DNA of 64,000 nucleotides from Acanthornis magna. Lineage: Eukaryota; Chordata; Aves; Passeriformes; Acanthizidae. Position numbers and translations under genes: made by a program. A model generated the notes under the pieces. The model saw only the letters and a list, made by a program, of their open reading frames with translations, ran no database searches and was not told where the DNA came from. The first letter of the stretch is position 1. Every line of letters begins with the position of its first letter. Location of the stretch: contig JAWUZG010000135.1 in the NCBI GenBank assembly GCA_036785705.1, positions 1,798,001 to 1,862,000 of the forward strand, in the 5' to 3' direction. Below, piece by piece: positions 14,201 to 26,200 of this stretch.

Positions 14201-15189
14201 TGGCTAAAATGTGATGAATTGAGCAGAAATAATTGAAGTCTGTGTCCTGCACAGTGTTGAGGGGAGACATGCACCTGACAGCTGATACAGTTAAGCATTT
14301 GCAGCTTAAAGGTGCATATCCTCTGTGCTTCTTGGGGAGCAAACAGGAGTTGAATTATTCACGTTATTCAGTGCAGATGTCTGGCTTTTAGTCTCATCAT
14401 TCATCATTGCTCAGCAAACACCTGTGTTCATACATTGCATCATAAATACTGCAAAATGAATTGTGAATTTTATGCTCCTTGAATAGAACTCGGACTCACA
14501 GCCACACAATAAGATGCACAATGACCATGCTGTATTACTTGTTAAGTATATATTGGAGAATGATGGTTGAACCCAGTTATTTCTGGATATATGAGAGAGA
14601 TATTTCTGGATTTATTTTTTTTTTATACTTAATACACCCTGGGCCAGCAGGGGATTGTGCTCTGTTGGGCTAGACTTAGGCATGCCAAAATCATGTCTGT
14701 GATGAGACTCCCTGTAATGCTATTTTTAAATTTATTGATTGAAGGGGCTAAAGTAGGTCTGTAATTTGTTTTATCTTGTAATTTTGAAAGCATCAACTTT
14801 AAGAAGTCTCATTCATATTGATAGCCACAGTGATGAGCTCAGGAACTGAATGTAGGGCCAGACAAGAATTCCGCAGGTCAAAGGTACAAACCTTGTAAAA
14901 AATCCTGAATTATTCTGGCCTTTCTTGGGAAGAAAGGTAAAGAAAAACTCCATATCTACTTGGACAAAGAACTGCTTTCAAAACATACCTTAAGAAGTGG
15001 ACAAAAAGCTTAAAGCAAATGAAAAACACAGCTTTATTGTTGCCGTTAGGAAAAACGAGGATAAAATTAAATTGCTGCACTGGTTTAAATCTTGCAAAAT
15101 AGGTGAAAAGAGTAGTACCTTATGTATATCAGTTCATCAGTCATAAGAAACTGGCTGGTCAAGTCACTAGAGTAAAAGGACTCTAAAAT

Positions 15190-15400
15190 AAGTTGAAAGA
15201 GACCTCCAGGAGGTCATCTAGTACAGTCCCTTGTTCAGAGCAGGTCTGATTAGATCAGGTTTCTGTGTCAGGGCTGTGTCCACTCAATTCTTGAATATCT
15301 CCAAAGAGGGAGATCTGCAGCTCCTCTGGGCAAGCTGCAGTATTTGACCACCTTGTCTTAAAAAACCTTGTCTTAAAAAACGTTTTCTTAAAAAAGGTTC
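15190..15400 (-). repeat. CR1 non-LTR retrotransposon fragment, 3' region
   Basis: The plus strand reads as the reverse complement of a bird CR1 3' region. It has the block GAGACCTCCAGGAGGTCATC, then a region corresponding to the 'gtgtcc...ttgaatatctccaa' and 'ctctgggcaa' blocks typical of the family, ending near TTTGACCACCTTG. It is diverged, 5' truncated and lacks a clear terminal octamer repeat. Assignment rests on remembered family sequence; a RepeatMasker run would settle the subfamily and exact ends. Confidence 0.75.
15351..15395. repeat. Three tandem 15-bp units at a CR1 edge
   Basis: CCTTGTCTTAAAAAA occurs twice without change (15351-15365, 15366-15380) and is followed by a third copy with two changes (15381-15395). 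It sits where the CR1 fragment meets an A-rich stretch, so local slippage expansion of a retrotransposon segment is the likely origin. Confidence 0.85.
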
Positions 15401-15639
15401 AACAGAACTGTATTGCAGTGGCTGGGGACAGATAACAAGAACTGTTGATGGAGTGTGAGCCACCACTCCAAGAGATTTCCACCAGTCTGGAAATGACTGA
15501 CCGGTGTGTACTGGTGTGTTCTGCTAAGCCATACCATAAACCACCACCAGCAGCCACTAGTGACGTGCTGACGAAAAAAGAAAATGACACTTGAAAGTTA
15601 TTGGCTCAGGAATTTCCAGAGTGGGTTTTTTTAAATGTA

Positions 15640-15910
15640 GCTCAAGTCCCGCTAGAGGTGAAATCAAAGTGGAGCAGGTACAAAGCAGGGCTGTGAAAAT
15701 GATTGATTATGGGCAATAGGGAGGAATCAGAGTGTTTGGCTGTTCAGAGAAGTCAAATGAAGTCTTTGAAAGGCTTCTTACTGCTCTCTGTAAGTTCATT
15801 ACTGCTAATAGGTATAATGGGAAGAAATAGATGAAGACTGTTAATTAGAAAAAGGTTTTAAACAAGAGCATGGTGAGGCCTTGGAGCAGCTTTCAGAAGG
15901 AGCAGTTGTA
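15640..15910 (+). repeat. Decayed CR1 fragment, plus orientation
   Basis: Several blocks match the CR1 3' region in plus orientation in the expected order: a 'ggctgttcagagaag' block, a 'cttcttactgctctctgtaa' block and a 'atggtgaggccttggagcagc' type block. It is strongly diverged and its ends are approximate. It faces the minus-strand CR1 fragment about 250 bp upstream, so two independent insertions are more likely than one element. Confidence 0.5.
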
Positions 15911-18900
15911 AAAATACATGAAACAGAAACAAAACCAAATGGACTTTGACATGGAGGTCTGCAGGGGCAGTCTTTTGCTCAATATTCAATTTGTGATTTC
16001 AGGGTAGACATTGTGTTTGGGGGTAATTTGCCTGGCATTTCAGTACGTATGGTAGCATTTTAGTTGTGCCTGTCACGCTCTGTTATTTCCTGAGCACAGG
16101 AGGAGTAACAGCGTGTCTGCAATTTGCTTGGCAAATCCCAGGTGCTCCCCAGTGCCTGCACCTTGCATGCATGTGGAAGGGCTTGGCAAATCACGCAAAG
16201 GTCGCAGTGCAGGAAGCCCACGTTAGGCCAGGGACTTTGCTGGTGTTTCAGTTCACTGGGAATGATCTTTGTCTGTACATTTCTGCTGAGGAAGTCCAAA
16301 ATAAAACTATGTTAGTCCATAATAAGAGACATTTGTGAAAGAGACTGAAGGATTTGTACTCAGTGTGTATGCTGGGCCCCTATGCTTTCCAACTCAGAGT
16401 ATTTTTCCATGACTAAACAAAATAGCCATTTCCTTAGAATAGTGACTGAATTTTTTTCAATTGTATGTTTTATATGGCATAATTATATGCCCTTACAAGC
16501 AATTTAAGCCAAATTATGCAATTGAAAGTTTAGCTAGTGCTTTTTAATCCACTTAAGAGTTTTGTTTTGGATAGCCTGGTAGTGAAGCAAACTAAATTAA
16601 AGTGAATTCCACATGAAAGATGGTTCTAGTATTTGTGATTGTGAGGTAATGACTTGAAATTCTCCATAGTTGCAGCATTTCTGTATTTTATATTTAATTT
16701 TAAAACTGTTATGTATTTAGTGGCCATAAATGGAACAGGGTAATATGAGAGAATTGATGAAACAGATATTTGACTGGAAAATAACAGGTTAATGTTAAAT
16801 GTATCTGTAACAATGAGAAGGCTTAGGCAAAATGCAGAAATATCAATAAGCAAATAGTAAGAGGCAATGGATGACCTGTGAGATCAAAATAAGGAAAAGA
16901 ATGGAAATATTAAAGAATAGTGAAGATGCTTATTTTGGAACAGGAAAGTATTAAGGAAGTTATCAAAAGAATAGTTTCTATTCCAGTGTTTAAAATTCAA
17001 AAAGAGAGATTAGAAAATAGCAGTGCTGATGAGAAATTGAATGATCAATGGTTTGGAAAGGCATATGCTACTAAAAAAGAAACAGAAGCTTCCTGTCTAA
17101 AAGGGGATGTCTGCCAGATAATCAGCTGATGTTTGCATCAAGGTCAGTCACCAACAGTGACTGCAGCATCTCTAAGTTTTTGGACAAGAAAAGTGTTTGA
17201 ACTAGATTGATCCGTAAGAGTATTTACGCTGACTTCATGGAACTGCAGACTAAGTTGTATGAGCCCCTGTTGTGTTGGTTTCGATCAGGTTTTGCCTAGC
17301 AAAGTTCAGCATTATTGTATTTTTTGTCACTGGGAGTTTTTATTTATGTGCAAAGCTAAAAATAATGGCATATGTAGTGCATTTCAAATGTCACCTTTTA
17401 GCACAAGCACAGACTTTCAACTCTGCTGACCACTGAGCTTCTGAGATTATTTGTTGGGATGAATGACCCTATCCAAAGCACAGATTGGATAAATCCATGC
17501 AAATTTGCCAGCTTCTGGAACAAAACTTTCATCAATTTCTTGTAGCGTTTTGCATATAATTGCATGTATGATCACAGCTATTATTGTGGCTTTTTCTAAG
17601 TGGTTTTTGTGCTGCCAACGTGAATGAGTGTTTGATGTCTGGTGAAAGGAGTGTTTTTGCAAATGAAATCTGGAGGTTTTGCATCACCGTACTGGGAAAA
17701 GCTGAAAGCAAGGTGATCAACCACACTGCGGCTTTCGTGTGCCAGCTTTCATCCTGGCACCAATACATTTCAACATGAGGGAGAGAACTTTTTTATGGGG
17801 AAGAGATGCAGATTTTCTCAAGCTAATCAGCTGAGTTTGTATATTCATTAATAATTGTTGCAATCCACTTGAGAACTTGCCCAGATTTAGTCAGACCTGT
17901 AACAGAAATCAAGGTATTGCTTAAAGGTCTATTGAAGAAATTTCCCTGTCCAAGTTCCCTTTGGAGTTAGCTCGAAATCTAGAGTCCTTGGTCCAGCAAA
18001 ACTTAATTATTGTTTGAGTAAGAATTCCAGCATTTTGCTCCATAACTTCAAGAGATGTTAGGGTTTTTAGAAAAGAACTGAAGTGCATTGTTATGGTAAG
18101 TGTTTTGGTATAATGACAGTACACCAAGATCTACATTTAATTTAAAATCAGTTTTTTAGTTTTAATATTATTGATTCCAAGTCATTAGGTTTGATACAAG
18201 CCTTTTTTTTACCCATTACCAATACTTGAATAGCAGTTGCTGTTCACATTTTATGGATGGAGAGAATGATGTGATTGTTGTTCTTTGATAAGAAATAAAG
18301 TTCTGATTCATATCAGAACACTAACTTTGTGGATGCAAGTTTATAAAAATTTCTTTTTTAGGAACTACTTAATTCCTTATTTTTCAATTATTATTTCTGA
18401 AATATGTTTTATGTTCAAGATATAGTTCCAGACCTGAATTAAATGTCTTTGAGTCCAAAGAAATATGCTAAAAGAAAATATTTGTTTGGGCACCAAAAAC
18501 TTGATCCAAATTTTGGTGTCAACATGCTTTTGATTAGGTCAGTATGTAACATCTTTGTAGTTACACCTTAAATTTAAATGGTTTGGAAAGCTGGAGTACT
18601 ATTTTTAGGAAACAAATAAAACTTTTTAGACAATAGATTTTATTAATGTATATTAAACTTAAGTATAAGTAGGAATATCAGTTAGAGTATATAGAGTGGG
18701 GGTGTTTGGGAAGCAGGAATACAGTCCTATCAGAGAAATAACATGTGCATGGCAGAAATATAGACTAAAACAGAGTTTAATGTTACAGTATTTTTATTTG
18801 TTGTCGAAAGAAATAAATCCTTTTATGTCAGCATAGGTGGAAGAAACCAACTCATGGAATCTCTTCTGGGCTCAAAGGAGAGCGTTAGTTTTAGTAAGAA

Positions 18901-21764
18901 ATTTTTGGTAAAGCCCAGATGCTGTAGATTTCTATTGGGATTACAGTAGAAAGCAGAAATTTTGAAGGAGAGCTATAGGGATGTTCCTTACCCTTTATAG
19001 GGAAAGTTTTTCTGCGGATATAGATTATCATGCAAACAGAAATGACTCTTTTCTTTTTTACCTCAGTGGATATTGGCATTGTTAGTGTGAAAAGCATGTA
19101 TGTATAAAAATCTGGAAGCTGGAAACCTTCCTTTGTGCATTTAGAAATCTGTAGCAGTGCAGGTTTGCCATGCCTGTGCAAAACGTGAGTAAAGAAATAT
19201 TTTTTTAGTAATAAATTAGTTACAGCCTGTTTACTGAAGCACATTCTTATATCTTGTAGCCTCACTCAGCTATGTCAGATATTTCTATGAAGAGTTAACC
19301 ATTTGATCAATTAATGGCTTCAAAAAGCAAACCAAGAAGAACACCTACAGTTTTTGTGTTGTTTTCCCCTTTCCCAGCTCAGTAAAAACAACTTTTCCTG
19401 ATTTCCTGAGGTTGGCAAAGGCTTTTCAACAGCTCTCTCTAAATCATTGAGAGTATTATATTTCAGCTTCCTGGAGGAAAATGAGCATGGTCTGAGTCAA
19501 GGCAGTAGTTTTAAGTGGTCCTCAGGGGCATAGCATCAAATTGCACTGTTGGTGCAATTTTTCTGTCATCATATGAAGGCAGCAGCTGTTGCATCAATGG
19601 AATTTTTGGATTAGGAAATTCTTGAGGCCAAATCCTGCCCTTGTTTCTATGGCCAGCTTGAAGCAGAACTTGTCCAGTGTGCAGGAGTGAAGACCAAGGC
19701 ATGAAGTGCTATGAAAAGTCAGGTCTGGGAAGGCTGTGAAGCCAAACCATGTGTACATGATTGCTTGTGTTGAGTAGGAGCAGATGCAGAAGTGCCAGTC
19801 AGCTTTTTGTTGGAGAAGAGTAAAATTTGAAGTCTTGGTTCTTCCTTAAAGAAGTTCACCCTGGGCCAGAATTATTATTACAAGCAGCATGTAAGTAACA
19901 GACCTGTGTCAACAGTGGAGCTGGATCTCCTGGAAATTACATTTGTTCCCAAAGCTCACTTTAGTTGGAGAAGCTTTTCTTAGCAGCTTTTTTTCCCCCT
20001 CCAACTGGTTTGCAAGTTCAGATTTTCCAGGTTCTTGAAGACTCAAGAAGTGCTTATCACTTGCTGTCAGCAGGATGGCAGACCTGTGTGTCTGTGTCCC
20101 CCAGAGCCTTCACTGGCACTCGCTGGCTTTTTTGGGTTTCCCAGGACTTCACTCATGCAGGAGTGGGCACTGGTGTCACATTGTGACCGTGGACAGTGTA
20201 AAGCCTTGGGAAGCTGTTTGTCCATGTTTGGTGTCGGGGACAGAGCTGTCCCAGGGCAGCAAGGCTGAGCTCCTCAGAGCACATTTCTATTTCTCGTGCT
20301 AAAATGTGTTTCTGAATACTAATTACCATTTACAACTATTTTTATGTCTGCTTAGGAACTTAGCTCAAGGGGAGAAAAAAAAATTATGGTAATAGTTTCA
20401 AAAGACCACAAAGGCCACATTTTTTAGCAAAGCATTTTGCTTGCTTTACATTAAACATGCCCTCAAGTTCCATATTTATTTTTAATATATTACTCCTACA
20501 TCTTCTCTTCCCCCATAGTGATTTTCCCTTGCTGAATAAGATCCACTCAGCTTTCCCTATCCCAAACAGAGCTGTCAATCTTAAAGTTTAAATTGGCATC
20601 ATCCTTTCCCAGCCCCAGCTGCCCTTGACTTTCTTCAAGTTTTTGTCAGTATGATCTAAGCATAGTGCACTTGTACCCATATATTTTAAAATATATACTG
20701 GGTTTGTTTCTTTTAGGTAGTACCCAGTCTATCACAATGGTCAAAATTGTTTCTGGCATCCATGGAGATAATTATAATATGTCATAATGTTGTGAATAGT
20801 GTATTGTATTAATATCCTTACATCACATGGAGAATTCAAGATATGAAAAATTGTTCCAGATAGTCAGGAATCTAAAGATTGTTTTTCTATACTCTAGCAT
20901 GATTGATTAACAAACTTAGCTTAGAAGAGAAATATCCCTATGAAGCTTTTCTGGATTTATTTTGACTGCAAATGAGACCTGTTTCAAATTTTGAGCTGAG
21001 ATGAAATGCATTTAACAAGGGTTATGGTATGATCAGTGGCAAAGCTATTAGAGAGAATTTCTTGCTATTTTTAAGGCTACACTGTTCCTTCTTCCTTCAT
21101 CCCAGTGATTTTTATTTATTTTTTCTTCTTCCCCAAATATCTTTTTTTGTTTTGACAAGTTTTCTTGTTCAAATTTTTATTTTATTTTAAATCTTCAAAG
21201 CAAAAGACATCATTGCCATGGTGGATTGTAATACATGATATTTCTAACTGAACTTTTGGTCCACTGTGAGAGCTCTCTGTTATGGAAGCTGCCAAGACCC
21301 CAGTGTGAATGCAGCATGGGTCTATGTATTTAGAGTTTGGACATCATGTATATGTAGTAAAAGCATGAATTTTGATATGGTATGGATTATGTATTAAAAA
21401 GAAATTGGCATATTCAAACACATTTTATGATTTAAGGGATAAATAACATGTATTTGGTATAACAGTATCAAAGATGCTCTATGCCAAAGAGTATTCAGAC
21501 AGTTTCCTGCAAAAGTTGGAGTTTGAATGAATAAGCTGTTAACTTTATTACCTTCAAGCCTTTGTATCTCTAAGTACCACAATATCAGAGTTTCTGCCAT
21601 AAAAATATGCAGTGTCTGACTGCAATACATATTGCGAACTGTTTAGTTGTAATATTTTGTTAATGAAACGTGGGTTTTTCCTGTATTTAGCTTCTGTTTG
21701 ATAGTTCTATTTCAAAGAACACTAAACTCAAGAATTTATCTAATGTTATCCACTCCCAATAAAG
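15911..21764. other. Non-coding background, no gene recognised
   Basis: AT-rich DNA with short open frames only, the longest 124 codons on the minus strand near 18.9-19.3 kb and without a recognisable domain. One short hairpin near 19.55 kb is listed separately. I see no exon, RNA gene or dated mobile element here. Confidence 0.55.
19538..19560. other. Perfect 9-bp hairpin, 5-nt loop
   Basis: AAATTGCAC (19538-19546) and GTGCAATTT (19552-19560) are exact reverse complements around TGTTG. The stem contains TTGCAC/GTGCAA, reminiscent of C/EBP-like half sites, but that is only suggestive. A stem of this length can arise by chance in 64 kb. Confidence 0.4.
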
Positions 21765-21826
21765 GAAGTTGGACTGGATGACATCTAGAGGCTCCTTCCA
21801 ACCAATATTTCTATCACTGTTTGATT
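21765..21826 (+). repeat. CR1 3' terminal fragment, plus orientation
   Basis: The block GGAAGTTGGACTGGATGACA, then a TCTAGAGGCTCCTTCCAACC block, then an AT-rich tail ending near TGTTTGATTATTA, is the classic order of a bird CR1 3' end (ggttggactagatgacct...ggtcccttccaacc...attctatgatt). Only about 60 bp is recognisable, consistent with severe 5' truncation. Confidence 0.8.
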
Positions 21827-23065
21827 ATTAAAGATACCACTATTAAGTACTTGCAACCTTGCAATTGTCACCTTTGATAGAGAGAGAGTAACAGATGCTT
21901 ATAGTTTAATTTTATTCTTTTAAGAAGGAAAGTTTTTTAGAAGAAAAATGAAGCCAAGACACAGCAATGTCAAATGCAGTAATGGCCCTACCCTTACCCA
22001 ACTCTCAGTGAGCATGTAAAGGCCTTAGTGGAGTTTGCTAGTTAACTCATTTAAGTTGTGAAATTCTTTGTAATATAAGCAATATTGGTTTGTGGTTCCT
22101 ATGAAGTTTAGTCTGAAAGGGAATATGCTGGAGACTGTACCTCATAAAGAGCTTGTATCCCGTGTTACAGATGCTCATCTTAGGTGGGACAGAAGCGATT
22201 CTGAGAGTCAGAACAAGCAAGTTTTAGTTTTGGCCATTTTCCCTTCACCTTGGGGGCAGTGCAGTTCAAGTCATAAAGTGCTTTTGCTGAGACTGAGCTT
22301 TCCAGTTGCTTATCAGTATTCCAGCTGGAGTTCTTATTTTTTTTCCTGAATCCTTGGGTTCACTCCATTTTTTCATTTAACTCTGGTAATCAAAAAAGGA
22401 ATGATCATCAAGCCACCTAAATTATATCCACACTCCTGTGTAGTTTATTGCGCTAAGTAACTCTTTGTTTGTTTGATTTGTTTTACAGGTAAGTAGCACT
22501 TAGAACTGGATAGTCAACAATTTATGGTAAGTATATTTTGTAATTAGAAAAACTAAAATTAAACTCCTGTTTTGTTCTTTAAAGGGAATAGACAAAGTAG
22601 GGGGTTAATCATACAATAGCATTTGTTTCAGATGCTAATCAGAATGTTTGAAGATGTCATTGGGTTTATATTTTTCTCCTTGAAGTGTTATTCATCTGTT
22701 AGAGGAAGAAATAAATACAAATACTCTTGGCAATATTTCAAGGAAGTTGAGCAAACAATATTTACTTTAAACACAGTAAACAAATGAAGGTTTATTTTTT
22801 ATTCTCAACTCCTTTCAGTTATAGTAATCTTGGAAGTTGTTTTAACTAAATTAAAATCTCACACACAAATGCAGTGTGTAAACTTTAGTGTCCCTATAAC
22901 TTTTTCTGCTACAGGATAACTAAGGCTCTAATGCTTATCCAGTCTTTGGCTTGATGAAAATACTATTAACACTGAGTTCTTATTTATGCAGTATAATGAA
23001 CAGATCTTAGATCTTGCTTCCTAAAATATGCCTGTGTCAGTTCCCTTCCCCTTCAGCTGGGGAAA
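21827..23065. other. Non-coding stretch between CR1 fragments
   Basis: AT-rich, with short open frames only. Nothing recognisable on either strand. Confidence 0.5.
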
Positions 23066-23290
23066 TAATCACAGAATAGTTGCAAGGGACCTCTGGAGAC
23101 CATGTAGTCCAAGCCAATAGTAGTGAAGAGACCCTAATAGTAGCAATAGTGTGAAAAGATATCCTCAGCCACTCTCAGGGCTCTGACAAGGCTTGCCATC
23201 CTCTGTGGGTGCACAGGTGTTATAAAATAAATCCAGTTTTTCTGGTGTACATCACTGCTCTCATTATTTTAAAGTCTTACTATGGTACTC
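23066..23290 (-). repeat. CR1 3' terminal fragment, minus orientation
   Basis: Plus-strand text begins AATCACAGAATAGTTGCAAG and continues with a GGGACCTCTGGAGACCATGTAG type block, which is the reverse complement of a CR1 3' end including its ATTCTGTGATT-like terminal repeat. The inner part, up to about 23290, is more diverged and its limit is a guess. Confidence 0.75.
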
Positions 23291-26200
23291 AGTTGCTGCC
23301 CAAGCAAACTTTAAAATTCAAATGTTCATTTTTAGCTTTTTAACTTCCCAGCCTCTCCAGAAGCAGTTGTTATACTGTTAATATACTGTGAAAGGTGTTA
23401 CAGCTTTGCACTGCAGTGTTGGGAATTAATAAGTGTACATGGCACATTTTTTCTTGTGGTAAGACTGATAGGCTCTCCGCACTTGACACTGATGCTGTTT
23501 GAGCACTTGATCCTCTTAGAAAGTGACTGTGTTTTCCTCCCTGTAGTTTTAACTTTGTAGAAGTTTTTTATTTTGTTGTCACTCAACTCCATAGAATTCT
23601 TACTTGATGGGGGGTTTTTTGTTTGGTTTGTTTTGTTTTTTTAATAAGATTTTTTCCTTTCTTCTCTTCACAGGTGGATTTTCTTTTTCTTGGGGACATT
23701 TTTATTTTGAATTCATATTGTTCTCTTTAACTGATCACACAACTCGCTCATCCTTAGTTACAGAGGATTTTTCTTTCAACTTTGCCGTGCATTAATGACA
23801 CCAGTAAGTTTATGACCTAGTCTATGTTTGTTTTAAATTTTAGTAATTCAGTTGTGTTTTTTATAACAGTGCCCTAATTATCTGATCTTCTTTGACTAAG
23901 CTTTTCTCATTTTCCCATGACATCTTCTCCAGAGGTTTACTTGTGCTGCCTGCTTTCTGTCATCTTTTGTAAACTGTTCTGCCACAGGATTATTGCTCTA
24001 CATCAGCTAACACTTTTTTCTCTGAGATTTTTTTTAAAAAATGCATATTTTTGTATGCACATGCAAAAGTGAGGTAGATGTGAAGTCACATTTAAACACG
24101 GGCTGACAGAGCAATAAAATATGTCCACTAAAACTGTCTAGACCCACGTCTGCATATGGAGTTGCATCTTCTTTGCAGAGGCCAACTCTGAATTTCTTCT
24201 GCCCTTTGAGACACCATTATCACCTTGCATCAGTGTTCTATCTCCTGCCTGCTAAGTTGGTTACATTGTTGTTTTTCCAAAAATTTAATTTTTTGAAGGT
24301 GGGTTACAGGGCTGGTTTAGACAAATAGGAAGGAAGAATGGATGCTTTTCATTTGTGTTTTCATTTGTCCTGTCTCTCAGAAGTGAGGAGGGGAGTCTTA
24401 CAGTTCTTCCTGGCAGACTCAGCTCATGGTTCCCCTTTAGGAAAGGATTTCAAGAGGTGATTTCCTACTCTAGAGCCACATGTTGGGCCTGGAGTTAAGA
24501 AAATCTAAAAGGATCTGCTGACTAGGATTTGGCTATCCCAGTTCAAGCCACTAGCAGTTTTTTTGCAGAAAAAGTTACCTCTGAACAGCAGAGGTAACAA
24601 AAATCTCCCTAGTCCTCCTGCTAATTCACTATTTCTCTTGTGGAGTCTTTTAATGTACTTTTTACATAACTTTCAATATGTTCTCCTAAGATTGTATGTA
24701 TGTCTTGCATATCTTTCACCTTTTATCCAGAAATATCCAGAAATACTTCACCTTTCACTCCAGAAATGGAGTATATCATATATGCTTCTCATACTGCAAA
24801 AACAGTAAGTCTTTTGGTTAAAGTGAGAACTGAAATGTTATCACAAGACACTCTGAAAAAATATGAGGCATCTCTTTAAAATAATATCCCTTATTCTTGA
24901 AGTGTCAAATAATTTTTTGTGCAATTTTTCCAGAGACTGGTTATTTAGACAGAGATAAAATTAATGAAAATTAAAATTTTCTCATATGTGAGAAATTTCT
25001 TGCATCTTCAGCTGTGTTTTATTGTGGCAAATGATCTCAAAGGCAATGCTTTACATGCATGAAACTTTCTAGAAAAGTGACTAGTGAGTACACCTATGAG
25101 ATTTATGACAATACTTCTAGAGGTCATTTTTCTTATTTGCTTTTACCTGGGATTTGCTATGCTGAAGCACTTGAAAATAAGCTATTTCTTCAAAGAAACG
25201 GATGAAGATTTGTGCTCTAAAGATGGGGGTTTTCACCTCCTGTTCTGGATGAGCCTGTTTATTAAAAACAGCCTTAACAGAAAGATCATCTTCTGGTAAT
25301 CTGTTGACTGTGGTTTGGTTTGGGCACTGTTGGGCATCTTCCCCAGATGGGCTTTCTGACAGTGTTGGAAAGGGAAGTCTGTTCTCATTTCCACTGGCAG
25401 CAAGCTGCAGCCGTGATCATTTAGTTTCACCATAAAATTTCAGGCACTGTTTCTTTGTTGTTTTTCCTTTGGTACCTCTTTTGCTCTTGTACTCTTAATT
25501 TTGAAGCAACACAAAATTCTGGTCAGAAAATAGGCTTTACATTTTCCTAAGAGTCATCAGCATTGCAAAAAGATTTGTAATACAGCAATCATCAGCTGAA
25601 ATGGTGGTACTCTTCCCTTTGTCTCAGCAATTGTACAATACTTCCCTTTTATAGGCAGTCAAGATTAGCTCTCCTATTGGCTTTAGATGGTAGGGATTTA
25701 CTCTCATATAGCACCAAAATCATAAGCAATAGAGATAATTACACTGGAACCAATGCATCTAAGTAAAGCAGTTAGATTATGTATTTATTAAAATAATAAT
25801 AAAATATCAGTTCATCTCTGTTTGACTCCATCTTAACCTGCACCTGTCATATTCACCATTTTATAACTCTTTCATTACTGTGTTTCTCTCAGTGAAGGAA
25901 AGAATAAGAGCTGTGCATGACTGAGAGATGCATCTGAGACTTTCAGTTCTCAATGAGTTACCCTGCTACATTTCCATCTTATGGTGCTTCTAAATGTTTT
26001 ATGCTAGCTGCCTTATTGGAATATGGAAGATGAAAATTTAGGTGCTGTCTTGATAATGTGAAAGGTATGCTCCCACTTTCACTAGGCTTTCTAAAAGCTT
26101 TGGAAAAGGAATGATAGCAAAAGGGATATTTTATATAGCAAAAAGACATGGCACTAATTTCTTCCATCCAAAAATGTAAAATCTTTGTTTTGTGTGAGAG

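Larger units (their letters stand above)
1..15189. other. Non-coding background, no gene recognised
   Basis: This AT-rich stretch holds many short open frames on both strands, the longest about 150 codons (near 3.0-3.5 and 6.2-6.6 kb, minus strand). None has a recognisable domain, a run of conserved-looking residues or convincing flanking splice sites. I see simple-sequence patches and one clean hairpin, listed separately. It is best read as intergenic or intronic bird DNA. A short decayed exon or a conserved non-coding element cannot be excluded by eye. Confidence 0.6.
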
